Shown one piece after another: positions 1-5,658 of a DNA stretch of 5,821 bases; within the stretch, counting starts at the first letter, position 1, and every line of letters begins with the position of its first letter. The notes beneath the pieces were generated by a model. It did not search any database and was not told the DNA's origin. It saw only the letters and a list, made by a program, of their open reading frames with translations. Origin of the DNA: Miltoncostaeaceae bacterium. GTDB taxonomy: Bacteria; Actinomycetota; Thermoleophilia; Miltoncostaeales; Miltoncostaeaceae. Position numbers and translations under genes: made by a program. Location of the stretch: assembly GCA_030598075.1 (NCBI GenBank), contig JAUVQP010000100.1:1-5821 (forward strand). The letters run 5' to 3'.

Positions 1-110
1 CCTCGCGGCACCGAGGCTCCTCTCGGAGCGCCAACGCCCGCGGTTCCGCCGAGCGGGCGGCTGGATGGGGTGTCCGCACGATGTGCCGACAGACCTGCTT
101 CGTCACGGGC
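1..110. other. non-coding flank with small hairpins
   Basis: I see no convincing gene here on either strand. The stretch holds small GC-rich inverted repeats near the window edge. One is GCTCC-TCTC-GGAGC (16-29), which on the minus strand would fold with a GAGA tetraloop; a competing pairing is CCGAG (11-15) with CTCGG (22-26). In a genome of this composition such hairpins are expected by chance, so I assign no function. The possible insertion-sequence end at 71-91 is listed separately. Confidence 0.4.
71..91. repeat. inverted repeat, possible insertion-sequence end
   Basis: On the plus strand, arm TGTCCGCAC (71-79) and arm GTGCCGACA (83-91) surround a 3-base spacer. They are inverted copies matching at 8 of 9 positions. 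The repeat sits about 20 bp beyond the stop of the transposase remnant and has TGT...ACA outer ends, as IS481-type termini do. I infer it may be the transposase-distal end of the decayed element, placing the element boundary near base 71. No matching left end or target duplication is visible, since the other end of the element is gone. Confidence 0.35.
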
Positions 111-302
111 TCAGCTTTCTGGCGGGATCCTGCCACGCGTGATCCGGCCGTCGTGGGCGCGCTTGGGCTCGTGGCCGCGGCGGTAGAACCGTAGGTCATG
201 TCGCAGAGCGGTGAGGGCCGAACAGATGCTGCGCCCGAACGACGCTGGCCAACGCTCCTCGGACATGGTGCGGTGGAGGTTCTCGACGGGGCCGCCGGAT
301 CC
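111..302 (-). pseudogene. IS481-like transposase, C-terminal remnant
   Basis: An open stretch of about 64 codons ends at a TGA (113-111) and is closed upstream by another TGA at 305-303, so it has no start and lacks most of an integrase core. The translated fragment contains GPVENLHRTMSEERWP followed by FGRSICSALTALRHDL and RAHDGRITRGRIPPE. This order matches the end of IS481/IS3-type integrase-core transposases, where an (N)G-x-VE-RxxRT motif carrying the catalytic Glu is followed by WRPxFARxL, LRRDL and a RAHxGRxTRGRxP tail. I infer that the Glu in PVENL is the last acidic residue of the DDE triad; the two Asp residues are missing. It lies 34 bp beyond the end of the ketosamine kinase gene on the same strand and is non-functional as it stands. 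The family call rests on motif recall rather than alignment. Confidence 0.62.
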
Positions 303-336
303 TCATCGGCACGAATCGCCGGAGCTCCCGCCGGGT

Positions 337-1209
337 TCAGCGGCCGACCCAGCGGCGAAGAGTGCCCTCGACAGATGCGCCGTAGCGCGAGCCGAAGAGC
401 ACGGCGTGAACGAGCAGCGGGTAGAGCTGACACAGGGAGACGCGATCCTCGTGGCCCGGCGCGAGTGGGTGCTCCTCGTCGTAGGCGCGGAAGGTCTCGT
501 CCGAGAAGCCCCCGAAGAGCCGCATCATCGCGAGGTCGACCTCACGATGGCCGCCGTAGACGGCCGGGTCGACCAGATACGCGACCCCGTCCGCGCCCCA
601 GTGAGCATTGCCCCCCCAGAGGTCGCCGTGGAGTCGCGCCGGCGGCTCGCGCGGCCCGGCAAGCTCGTCGAGCCGGCCGCACAGCCGTTCCATGCTCACC
701 GCGGCGCGCGCCGGCAGCGAGCCGGCGTCGATCGCGCGCCGGGTCAGTGGCAGCAGGCGTCTCTCCGCGTAGAACTCCGCCCAGGTGGGGAGTGGCCCGT
801 TGGCCTGAGGGAGCGTTCCGATGTAGTTGTCGCGATCCAGCCCGAAGCCTTCCGCGCCCGTTCGGTGCAGCCGGGCCAGCGCACGGCCAAGGGCTGCCGG
901 CGCGCCGAGACCCGGTTGGCCGGGCTCGATCCAGCCGAGCGCCAGAAAGCGCGGCTCTTCGCGATCCACGACCGCCACGACCTCCGGCACGGGTATCCGC
1001 TCGGCCCGGCCGAGCCATCGAAGGCCGTGGGCCTCGGCCGGGTACATGCCCGGGGGCGCGCCGCGGCTGCGGTGCTTGACGAACAGATCGCGTCCGTCGT
1101 CGAGCCGTACGCGGAGCGCGTCGTTGATGTCGCCCCCGCCCACGCTCGTGGCCTCGACGACGACGGAGCCGGTCGCCGCTGCGACCGCCGCGCGGAGTTC
1201 GGCGCTCAC
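337..1209 (-). CDS. fructosamine/ketosamine-3-kinase family protein
   Basis: A 290-residue cytosolic kinase of the fructosamine-3-kinase family (aminoglycoside-phosphotransferase-like fold), close to the usual length of about 290. Family members phosphorylate O3 of sugar adducts on protein amines, which then fall off. Bacterial homologues tested by others prefer ribulosamines and erythrulosamines. Visible landmarks are an N-lobe Lys (K45 in FVK), Glu at 59 in AEAHGL, a DNYIG motif (127-131) typical of the family, the catalytic loop HGDLWGGN (194-201, D196 as base) and the metal-binding DPA (D214). The C-terminal segment YPLLVHAVLFGSRY is also family-like, so the end is intact despite the transposase remnant just downstream. 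I chose the GTG at 1209 because it overlaps the phosphatase stop as GTGA. A TTG at 1254 would add 15 unconserved residues. It is probably translated by coupling to the phosphatase gene. Confidence 0.92.
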   Translation of the reverse strand: MSAELRAAVAAATGSVVVEATSVGGGDINDALRVRLDDGRDLFVKHRSRGAPPGMYPAEAHGLRWLGRAERIPVPEVVAVVDREEPRFLALGWIEPGQPGLGAPAALGRALARLHRTGAEGFGLDRDNYIGTLPQANGPLPTWAEFYAERRLLPLTRRAIDAGSLPARAAVSMERLCGRLDELAGPREPPARLHGDLWGGNAHWGADGVAYLVDPAVYGGHREVDLAMMRLFGGFSDETFRAYDEEHPLAPGHEDRVSLCQLYPLLVHAVLFGSRYGASVEGTLRRWVGR

Positions 1210-1706
1210 CCTCTCAACGGCCCCTCGGTCAGGTGAGCGAGAAGACCCCGGCAACCGTTCTCGACGATATCGAAGACCATCGCGAAGCCGTTGTCCCCGC
1301 CGAAATAAGGGTCTGGCACGTCGAGCGCGCCCGCGAGGCGAGACTCCTCGTGAAAGGCACGCAGGAGGTGAACGCGCGACCGCGCGGACTCGTCCGGCGC
1401 GATGCCCGAGAGGCTCGCCTCGTTCTCGCGGTCCATCGCGACGACCAGATCGAAGCGGGCGAAGTCGTGCGCTCGAAACTGCCGGCCTTCGCCGGAGACG
1501 TGCAGGCCGCGACGGCGCCCCTCGGCCGCGGCGCGCGGGTCGGGCGCCTCGCCCACATGCCAGTCCCCGGTGCCGGCGCTCTCGATCTCGACGCGATCCA
1601 CCATGCCCGCCTCGGTCACCTGGTGGCGCATGATCGCCTCGGCCGTGGGCGAGCGGCAGATGTTGCCCATGCAGACGAAGCAGATGCGGAGCGGTGGGTG
1701 GGTCAC
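1206..1706 (-). CDS. low-molecular-weight protein tyrosine phosphatase
   Basis: A 166-residue cytosolic LMW-PTP. The N-terminal P-loop CMGNICRS carries nucleophile C12 and R18 (C-x5-R), plus a second cysteine, C17, at the place where mammalian LMW-PTPs form a reversible protective disulfide. SAGTGDWHVG (43-52) supplies the Trp of the substrate-binding wall, and PDPYF (131-135) carries the general acid D132. The DPYF form resembles the eukaryotic-type enzymes (DPYY) rather than the Wzb exopolysaccharide type. The start is GTG at 1706, with GAGG (1717-1714) 7 bases upstream. It follows the biotinyl domain by 25 bp and overlaps the kinase start as GTGA. Human LMW-PTP-A has been reported as a protein-ribulosamine-5-phosphatase, and bacterial genes of this family are often next to ketosamine kinases. 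I therefore infer a role in protein deglycation, although phosphotyrosine signalling remains possible. Confidence 0.93.
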   Translation of the reverse strand: MTHPPLRICFVCMGNICRSPTAEAIMRHQVTEAGMVDRVEIESAGTGDWHVGEAPDPRAAAEGRRRGLHVSGEGRQFRAHDFARFDLVVAMDRENEASLSGIAPDESARSRVHLLRAFHEESRLAGALDVPDPYFGGDNGFAMVFDIVENGCRGLLAHLTEGPLRG

Positions 1707-1713
1707 GCCGTGG

Positions 1714-1717
1714 CCTC
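1714..1717 (-). promoter_or_regulatory. ribosome binding site of the phosphatase gene
   Basis: GAGG on the minus strand lies 7 bases before the GTG at 1706. It supports that start and shows that this gene, which does not overlap its upstream neighbour, has its own initiation signal inside the operon. Confidence 0.55.
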
Positions 1718-1731
1718 GAACGCCTCGCCGG

Positions 1732-1935
1732 TCAGTCGATGGTCGCGATGACCTGGTCGGCCTCGACGGCGTCGCCCTCGGCGGCGTGCAGTTCCGCGAT
1801 GGTCGCTGACCGGTGGGCCATCACCTCGTTCTCCATCTTCATGGCCTCCACGATGCACACCACATCGCCCTCCGCCACCTTCTGTCCGACCTCCACGAGC
1901 AGACGAAGCAACGTTCCCTGCATCGGGGTCGTCAC
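1732..1935 (-). CDS. biotin carboxyl carrier (biotinyl) domain, cut off from the alpha chain
   Basis: This 67-residue unit is a complete biotinyl/lipoyl beta-barrel: TTPMQGTLLRLLV, then GQKVAEGDVV, the biotinylation motif EAMKMENEV with acceptor K33, and the closing half-repeat GDAVEADQVIATID. Biotin on this lysine would carry CO2 between the biotin carboxylase and the carboxyltransferase. It lies in the same frame as the biotin carboxylase upstream but is separated from it by an amber codon at 1992-1990. Only one in-frame start (GTG, 1935) follows that amber, and its nearest SD-like GGAG (1953-1950) is 14 bases away, which is rather far. Starting there gives a barrel with almost no N-terminal margin. 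Free-standing biotinyl proteins of about 70 residues exist, so independent translation is possible. The alternative is that this is the C-terminus of a 588-residue alpha chain made by readthrough, or that the amber is a mutation or sequencing error. Confidence 0.85.
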   Translation of the reverse strand: MTTPMQGTLLRLLVEVGQKVAEGDVVCIVEAMKMENEVMAHRSATIAELHAAEGDAVEADQVIATID

Positions 1936-1989
1936 GGCGTTGTCGTCCGCTCCGGCGGACGAGCCCGCGCGCGGGGTGCGTTTCGCCCT

Positions 1990-1992
1990 CTA
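1990..1992 (-). other. in-frame amber codon between biotin carboxylase and biotinyl domain
   Basis: The minus-strand codon TAG interrupts one continuous frame. Upstream is the Ala/Pro linker ending SPAGAPAPA. Downstream the frame stays open for 18 codons, reading RAKRTPRAGSSAGADDNA, before the biotinyl domain. The 18 linker codons almost all end in G or C, as coding sequence here does. A single base change would restore a 588-residue alpha subunit, close to the usual size for actinobacterial enzymes. TAG is a working stop in this genome, because it ends the MoaD gene right after its obligatory Gly-Gly, so simple reassignment of TAG is unlikely. Confidence 0.9.
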
Positions 1993-3498
1993 CGCGGGCG
2001 CCGGCGCCCCCGCGGGCGAGTCGCCAGAGGGGTAGCGGAGCAACACGTCGAAGCGGCGGCCGTCCACCTCGGCCACGAAGGACCGCTCGGCGAGCGGCCG
2101 GTCGTCGAGCGCCGGCGCCTCGGGAGCGGGCGACTGCGTGCCGTCGTCGAGCGGGGTGTTCTCGGCCTCGAGCCGGGCGATCTCGGCGTGGCACGCGCCA
2201 CCCGCGATGAACTCCGGCTGCTGAAAGAGCCAACGATGAAAGGGGATGAGCGTGGCGGGACCCTCCACGCGGTACTCGCCGAGGGCGCGCAGCATCCGCC
2301 TGCGCGCCGCATCCCGGTCGGTGTCCCAGGCGATCAGCTTCGCGACCATGGGGTCGTAGATCTCGGGGATCTCCGAGCCGCCCTCCACGCCCGAGTCCAC
2401 CCGCACACCCGGACCCGCGGGCTCCCGATAGCCCGTGATCCTGGCCGGCGCCGGAAGGAACCGCCGCGCCGCGTCCTCGGCGTTGATCCGGCACTCGAAG
2501 GCGTGTCCGCGCGGCCGGATCTCGTCCTGCGTCATCGATAGGGGCTCCCCCGCGGCCACGCGCACCTGCTCGCGGACCAGGTCGACCCCCGTGACGGCCT
2601 CGGTGATCGTGTGCTCGACCTGGATTCGGGTGTTCATCTCGAGAAAGAAGAACTCGCCGCCCGAGACGAGGTACTCCAACGTTCCCGCCGAGCGGTAGTC
2701 GACCGCACGCGCGGCGAGCACCGACGCATCGCCCATGCGCTGGCGGAACTCGTCGTCCAACACCGGGCTCGGGGTCTCCTCCACGAGCTTCTGGTGGCGG
2801 CGCTGAACCGAGCAGTCGCGGTCGCCGAGCCAGACGCAGTTCCCGTGCCCGTCCGCCAGGACCTGCACCTCGACGTGGCGGGGCTGCGGAAGGTAGCGCT
2901 CCAGGTAGAGGACCGAGTCCGCGAAGAACCTCTCCGACTCGCGGCGGGCGCCCTCGAAGGCGTCGGCGAGACCGCCGGGCCCGCGAGCCACGCGGAAGCC
3001 CTTTCCACCGCCGCCCGCGGCCGCTTTGACGGCGACGGGATAGCCGAGCTGCTCCGCGACGGAGGCCGCGTCGTCGACCGTGTCCACCGGCTCGGTCACC
3101 CCGGGAACGATGGGCACGCCGGCCGCGGCCATCAGCGCCCGCGCGGCGATCTTGCTGCCCATGGCGTCGATCGCCTCCGGGGGCGGTCCAATGAAGGTGA
3201 CTCCGGCCTCGGCGGCGGCGCGAGCGAACCCTGCGTTCTCGGCCAGAAAGCCGTAGCCGGGGTGGATCGCCTGCGCGCCCGAGCGCGCGGCCACCTCGAG
3301 AATGCGGTCGACGCGCAGGTAGCTGTCCGCCGCCGGCCCCGGCCCGACGCGGTACGCCTCGTCGGCGTGCCGGACGAACACGGCGTCGCGATCCACGTCG
3401 CTGTAGACGGCGATCGAGGCGATGCCCATCTCGCGCAGGGTGCGAAACACGCGAACGGCGATCTCGCCGCGGTTGGCCACGAGCACCGTGTCAAACAT
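1990..3498 (-). CDS. pccA: acyl-CoA carboxylase alpha chain: biotin carboxylase plus linker, ending at amber stop
   Basis: A 502-residue protein that carboxylates biotin using ATP and bicarbonate. It opens with the biotin carboxylase N-domain (FDTVLVANRGEIAVRVFR and HPGYGFLAENAGFA, 79-92). The ATP-grasp core follows, with GSK (114-116), the Gly-rich loop KAAAGGGGKGFR (158-169), RRHQKLVEE (233-241) and the active-site stretch EMNTRIQVEHTITE (287-300: E287, N289, R291, E295). ECRINAED (335-342) supplies R337. After about residue 425 a variable linker leads to a short FVAEVDGRRFDVLLRYP strand pair (474-490), as seen between the carboxylase and biotinyl domains of actinobacterial alpha chains. 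The protein then stops at TAG in the Ala/Pro linker, without the biotinyl domain the family normally carries. The ATG at 3498 shares its A with the upstream TGA (TGATG), so it is coupled to the epsilon-like gene. The symbol assumes propionyl-CoA use. Confidence 0.93.
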   Translation of the reverse strand: MFDTVLVANRGEIAVRVFRTLREMGIASIAVYSDVDRDAVFVRHADEAYRVGPGPAADSYLRVDRILEVAARSGAQAIHPGYGFLAENAGFARAAAEAGVTFIGPPPEAIDAMGSKIAARALMAAAGVPIVPGVTEPVDTVDDAASVAEQLGYPVAVKAAAGGGGKGFRVARGPGGLADAFEGARRESERFFADSVLYLERYLPQPRHVEVQVLADGHGNCVWLGDRDCSVQRRHQKLVEETPSPVLDDEFRQRMGDASVLAARAVDYRSAGTLEYLVSGGEFFFLEMNTRIQVEHTITEAVTGVDLVREQVRVAAGEPLSMTQDEIRPRGHAFECRINAEDAARRFLPAPARITGYREPAGPGVRVDSGVEGGSEIPEIYDPMVAKLIAWDTDRDAARRRMLRALGEYRVEGPATLIPFHRWLFQQPEFIAGGACHAEIARLEAENTPLDDGTQSPAPEAPALDDRPLAERSFVAEVDGRRFDVLLRYPSGDSPAGAPAPA

Positions 3499-3710
3499 CA
3501 GCGCCGGGCCGTCCCGATCGGTCGACGGAGGCCATCGCGGCGCGCCGCCGTGCGCCAGCGAGAGCGATACGGCGCCGGCGTGAGGTCGGCCGAGCGCCGG
3601 AGGGCCTCGGCCTCCTCGTCGAGAATCGTCATGGCGCTGGCGAGAAGCGCCGCGAGCTCGTGCGGCGTCGGGCTTCCGCCGCCGCAGAGGGCGAGGGTGG
3701 CCGCCCTCAC
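3498..3710 (-). CDS. acyl-CoA carboxylase epsilon-like small subunit
   Basis: A 70-residue basic protein wedged exactly between the beta and alpha carboxylase genes. Its GTG start overlaps the beta stop as GTGA, and its TGA shares a base with the alpha ATG as TGATG. Translation therefore appears fully coupled, and no strong SD precedes it. The sequence contains GGSPTPHELAALLASA (11-26), resembling the (G)NPTxEELAAL motif at the start of actinobacterial epsilon subunits. An Arg-rich tail follows, with YRSRWRTAARRDGLRRP (48-64), where those proteins carry a W/R-rich end. Known epsilon subunits (AccE, PccE) bind the alpha/beta complex and raise its activity. I assign this role from position, size and the short motif. 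Similarity is weak, so an unrelated small lineage-specific protein cannot be excluded. The matching overlaps at both ends argue strongly that it is a real gene. Confidence 0.7.
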   Translation of the reverse strand: MRAATLALCGGGSPTPHELAALLASAMTILDEEAEALRRSADLTPAPYRSRWRTAARRDGLRRPIGTARR

Positions 3711-5269
3711 AGCGGAATGTTGCCGTGCTTGCGGGACGGTGGCTGCTGGCGCTTGGTGAGCGACATGCGCAGCGCGCGCACGAGCCAGGCGCGCGTCTCC
3801 TCGGGCTCGATGACGTCGTCCACGTACCCACGCTCGGCCGCGATGTAGGGGTTGGCGAATTTCTCGCGGTACTCCTCGACGAGCTCGGCGCGGCGATCCT
3901 CGATGTCCTCGCCGTTCTTCTCGGTCTCGGCGAACTCGCGCCGGAAGATGATGTTGACGGCGCCCTCGGGCCCCATCACCGCGACCTCGCTGGTGGGCCA
4001 GGCGGCGTTGAAGTCCGCGCCGACGTGCTTGCTGGCCATGACGTCGTACGCGCCGCCGTAGGCCTTGCGCGTGATGACCGTCAGCTTTGGCACCGTGGCC
4101 TCGCTGTAGGCGTAGAGCAGCTTGGCGCCGTGCAGGATGATCCCGCCATACTCCTGCGCGGTTCCGGGAAGGAAGCCGGGAACGTCGACCAGGGTGATGA
4201 GCGGCACGTTGAATGCGTCGCAGAAGCGCACGAAGCGCGCCGCCTTGATGGACGCGTCGATGTCGAGCACGCCGGCCAGCTGCCGCGGCTGGTTGCCCAC
4301 CAGCCCGACGACATGGCCGTCGAGGCGACCGAACCCCACGACGATGTTCTTGGCGTAGAGCGGCGCGACCTCGTAGAAGTCCTCGTCGTCCACGATGAGC
4401 TCGACGACCCTCGTCATGTCGTAGGGCTTCGCGGGCTCGTCCGGGATGATCGTCGCGAGCTCTTGGGCGATGCGGTCGGGGGGGTCGTCCGTGGCGAGGT
4501 ACGGAGGGTCGTCCAGATTATTCTGGGGCAGGAAGCTCAACAGCTCCCTCACCATCTCGAGGCACTCCTCCTCGGAGTCCGCCGCGAACTGGCACACGCC
4601 CGAGCGGGTGGCGTGGCTCTCGGCGCCCCCGAGGTCCTCCATGCTCACCTCCTCGCCCGTGACCGTCTTGATGACCTCCGGGCCGGTGATGAACATGTGG
4701 CTCGTCCCGCGGACCATGAAGATGAAGTCGGTGATGGCCGGGCTGTAGACCGCCCCGCCGGCGCACGGGCCCATGACGACCGAGATCTGCGGGATGACGC
4801 CGCTGGCTTTGACGTTGCGGTAGAAGATGTCCGCGTAGCCTCCCAGGCTGACCACGCCCTCCTGGATGCGCGCGCCGCCCGAGTCGTTGATGCCCACGAT
4901 GGGGCAACCCATGCGGACCGCCAGCTCCATGACCTTGACGATCTTTTCGGCGAAGACCTCGCCCAGGCTGCCGCCGAAGACCGTGAAGTCCTGGCTGAAG
5001 ACGACCACCTTGCGGCCGTCGATCGTCCCGTGTCCGGTTACCACGCCGTCGCCCCACGGCCGGTTCTCCTCGAGACCGAAGCCGTGGGCGCGGTGCCGCG
5101 TGAACATGTCGAGCTCCACGAACGAGTCCCGATCGAGCAGGAGATCGACGCGCTCACGGGCCGTCAGCTTGCCGCGCGCGTGCTGGCGCGCGACCGCGGC
5201 CTCGGTTCCGGCGTGGCGCGCTTCCTCGCGCAGCGCACGAAGCTGCTCCCGCCGCTCCTCTACCGACAC
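3707..5269 (-). CDS. pccB: acyl-CoA carboxylase (propionyl-CoA type) carboxyltransferase beta subunit
   Basis: A 520-residue cytosolic carboxyltransferase, the usual length for this family, with two crotonase-like halves. It moves CO2 from carboxybiotin to an acyl-CoA. The N-half holds SQDFTVFGGSLGE (92-104), NDSGGARIQEG (128-138) and the first oxyanion hole GPCAGGAVYSPA (167-178). The C-half holds NQPRQLAGVLD (326-336), VDVPGFLPGT (361-370) and the second oxyanion hole KAYGGAYDVM (402-411). D409 matches the position (Asp422 in Streptomyces coelicolor PccB) where Asp goes with propionyl-CoA preference and Ile with broader or acetyl-CoA use, so I infer a propionyl-CoA or broad enzyme making methylmalonyl-CoA. 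The C-terminus KHGNIPL is the family signature. The GTG at 5269 was chosen for its strong SD; the frame extends 87 codons further upstream, but those residues are unlike the family. It is the first gene of the operon. Confidence 0.96.
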   Translation of the reverse strand: MSVEERREQLRALREEARHAGTEAAVARQHARGKLTARERVDLLLDRDSFVELDMFTRHRAHGFGLEENRPWGDGVVTGHGTIDGRKVVVFSQDFTVFGGSLGEVFAEKIVKVMELAVRMGCPIVGINDSGGARIQEGVVSLGGYADIFYRNVKASGVIPQISVVMGPCAGGAVYSPAITDFIFMVRGTSHMFITGPEVIKTVTGEEVSMEDLGGAESHATRSGVCQFAADSEEECLEMVRELLSFLPQNNLDDPPYLATDDPPDRIAQELATIIPDEPAKPYDMTRVVELIVDDEDFYEVAPLYAKNIVVGFGRLDGHVVGLVGNQPRQLAGVLDIDASIKAARFVRFCDAFNVPLITLVDVPGFLPGTAQEYGGIILHGAKLLYAYSEATVPKLTVITRKAYGGAYDVMASKHVGADFNAAWPTSEVAVMGPEGAVNIIFRREFAETEKNGEDIEDRRAELVEEYREKFANPYIAAERGYVDDVIEPEETRAWLVRALRMSLTKRQQPPSRKHGNIPL

Positions 5270-5277
5270 GCCGCACA

Positions 5278-5283
5278 CCTCCC
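5278..5283 (-). promoter_or_regulatory. ribosome binding site fixing the beta-subunit start
   Basis: GGGAGG on the minus strand ends 8 bases before the GTG at 5269. It is the strongest Shine-Dalgarno match seen in the operon, and it decides the start within a reading frame that stays open upstream to 5530. Confidence 0.8.
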
Positions 5284-5325
5284 GGCGCCCAGCACCCTCA
5301 CAGACGCCACCGGCATCGGCGGCGG

Positions 5326-5331
5326 ACGCTA
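5326..5331 (-). promoter_or_regulatory. possible -10 element of the carboxylase operon
   Basis: TAGCGT on the minus strand fits the TANNNT pattern of actinobacterial housekeeping promoters. It would start transcription about 50 bases before the beta-subunit GTG. No clear TTGAC-like -35 is found 16-18 bases upstream. This is only the best candidate in the 115-bp divergent gap (5270-5384). Confidence 0.25.
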
Positions 5332-5370
5332 CCAGACCTCGGCAAGACCCCGGATCGGCGGCGCCCACAC

Positions 5371-5376
5371 TAGGAT
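5371..5376 (+). promoter_or_regulatory. moaD: possible -10 element giving a leaderless moaD transcript
   Basis: TAGGAT ends 8 bases before the GTG at 5385. That is the distance expected if transcription starts at or next to the start codon, giving a leaderless mRNA, which is common in Actinobacteria. No good -35 was found. The same bases (AGGATGGG) could alternatively be read as a weak, distant SD. Confidence 0.35.
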
Positions 5377-5384
5377 GGGTCGCG

Positions 5385-5639
5385 GTGTCGTCGACCATCA
5401 GCGTGACCGTTCGGCTGTTCGCATCGATGCGCGCCGCCGCCGGCGCGGACCTCCTCACCGTGCGTCTGCCCGTCGGCGCGCCGGCGGGAGCGGTCTGGGG
5501 CCGTCTGCCCCCGGACATCGGTCCTGACATCCCTCCCGACGCGATCCGCTACGCGGTCAACGGCGCCTGGACCGTCCCCGGGGCGACCCTTGCGGACGGC
5601 GACGAGGTGGCCATCATCCTGCCGGTGTCCGGTGGCTAG
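5385..5639 (+). CDS. moaD: MoaD/ThiS-family sulfur carrier protein
   Basis: An 84-residue beta-grasp (ubiquitin-like) protein. It begins with SVTVRLFASMRAAAGAD (6-22), as in MoaD, continues with RYAVNGAW (55-62) and GDEVAIILPVSGG (72-84), and ends in the free Gly-Gly. That C-terminus is adenylated by an MoeB-type enzyme and then thiocarboxylated. MoaD donates sulfur to MoaE subunits of molybdopterin synthase. The PVSGG ending and the length favour MoaD over ThiS, although some MoaD-like carriers serve other pathways. It is transcribed away from the carboxylase operon, and no MoaE or MoeB gene lies within the window, so its partner must be encoded elsewhere. I chose the GTG at 5385, which leaves five residues before the first beta strand. 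A second GTG at 5403 would cut into that strand. The stop is TAG. Confidence 0.92.
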   Translation: MSSTISVTVRLFASMRAAAGADLLTVRLPVGAPAGAVWGRLPPDIGPDIPPDAIRYAVNGAWTVPGATLADGDEVAIILPVSGG

Positions 5640-5658
5640 CCGGGCGTCCACGGGTCTG

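Noticed and set aside
198..1236. Two long plus-strand frames (198-1079 and 211-1236)
   Set aside because: They are antisense to the kinase and transposase remnant, are Arg/Pro-rich or without recognisable motifs, and compete with clearly conserved minus-strand genes.
1210..1254. TTG start for the kinase, adding 15 residues
   Set aside because: The extra residues are unconserved and would overlap the phosphatase by 49 bases. The GTG at 1209 gives a classic GTGA coupling and the normal family length.
1990..1992. Reassignment of TAG to an amino acid in this organism
   Set aside because: moaD ends with TAG directly after its functional Gly-Gly, so TAG is read as a stop there. The remaining genes end with TGA.
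1703..2494. Minus-strand 263-codon frame across the biotinyl domain and the linker
   Set aside because: It is an out-of-frame shadow with Arg/Gly-rich low-complexity sequence. The biotinyl domain is in another frame.
3499..3831. N-terminal extension of the biotin carboxylase upstream of 3498
   Set aside because: The extension overlaps the epsilon-like gene and the end of the beta gene and is unlike the family, while MFDTVLVANRGEIA is the standard N-terminus.
3725..5527. 600-codon open frame on the plus strand
   Set aside because: It lies antisense to the beta-subunit gene. Its product is low-complexity, rich in Arg, Ala, Val and Asp, with no family motif, as expected from codon bias in GC-rich DNA.
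5270..5530. 87-residue N-terminal extension of the beta subunit
   Set aside because: There is no family similarity, it would run through the divergent promoter gap and into moaD, and a strong SD marks the GTG at 5269.
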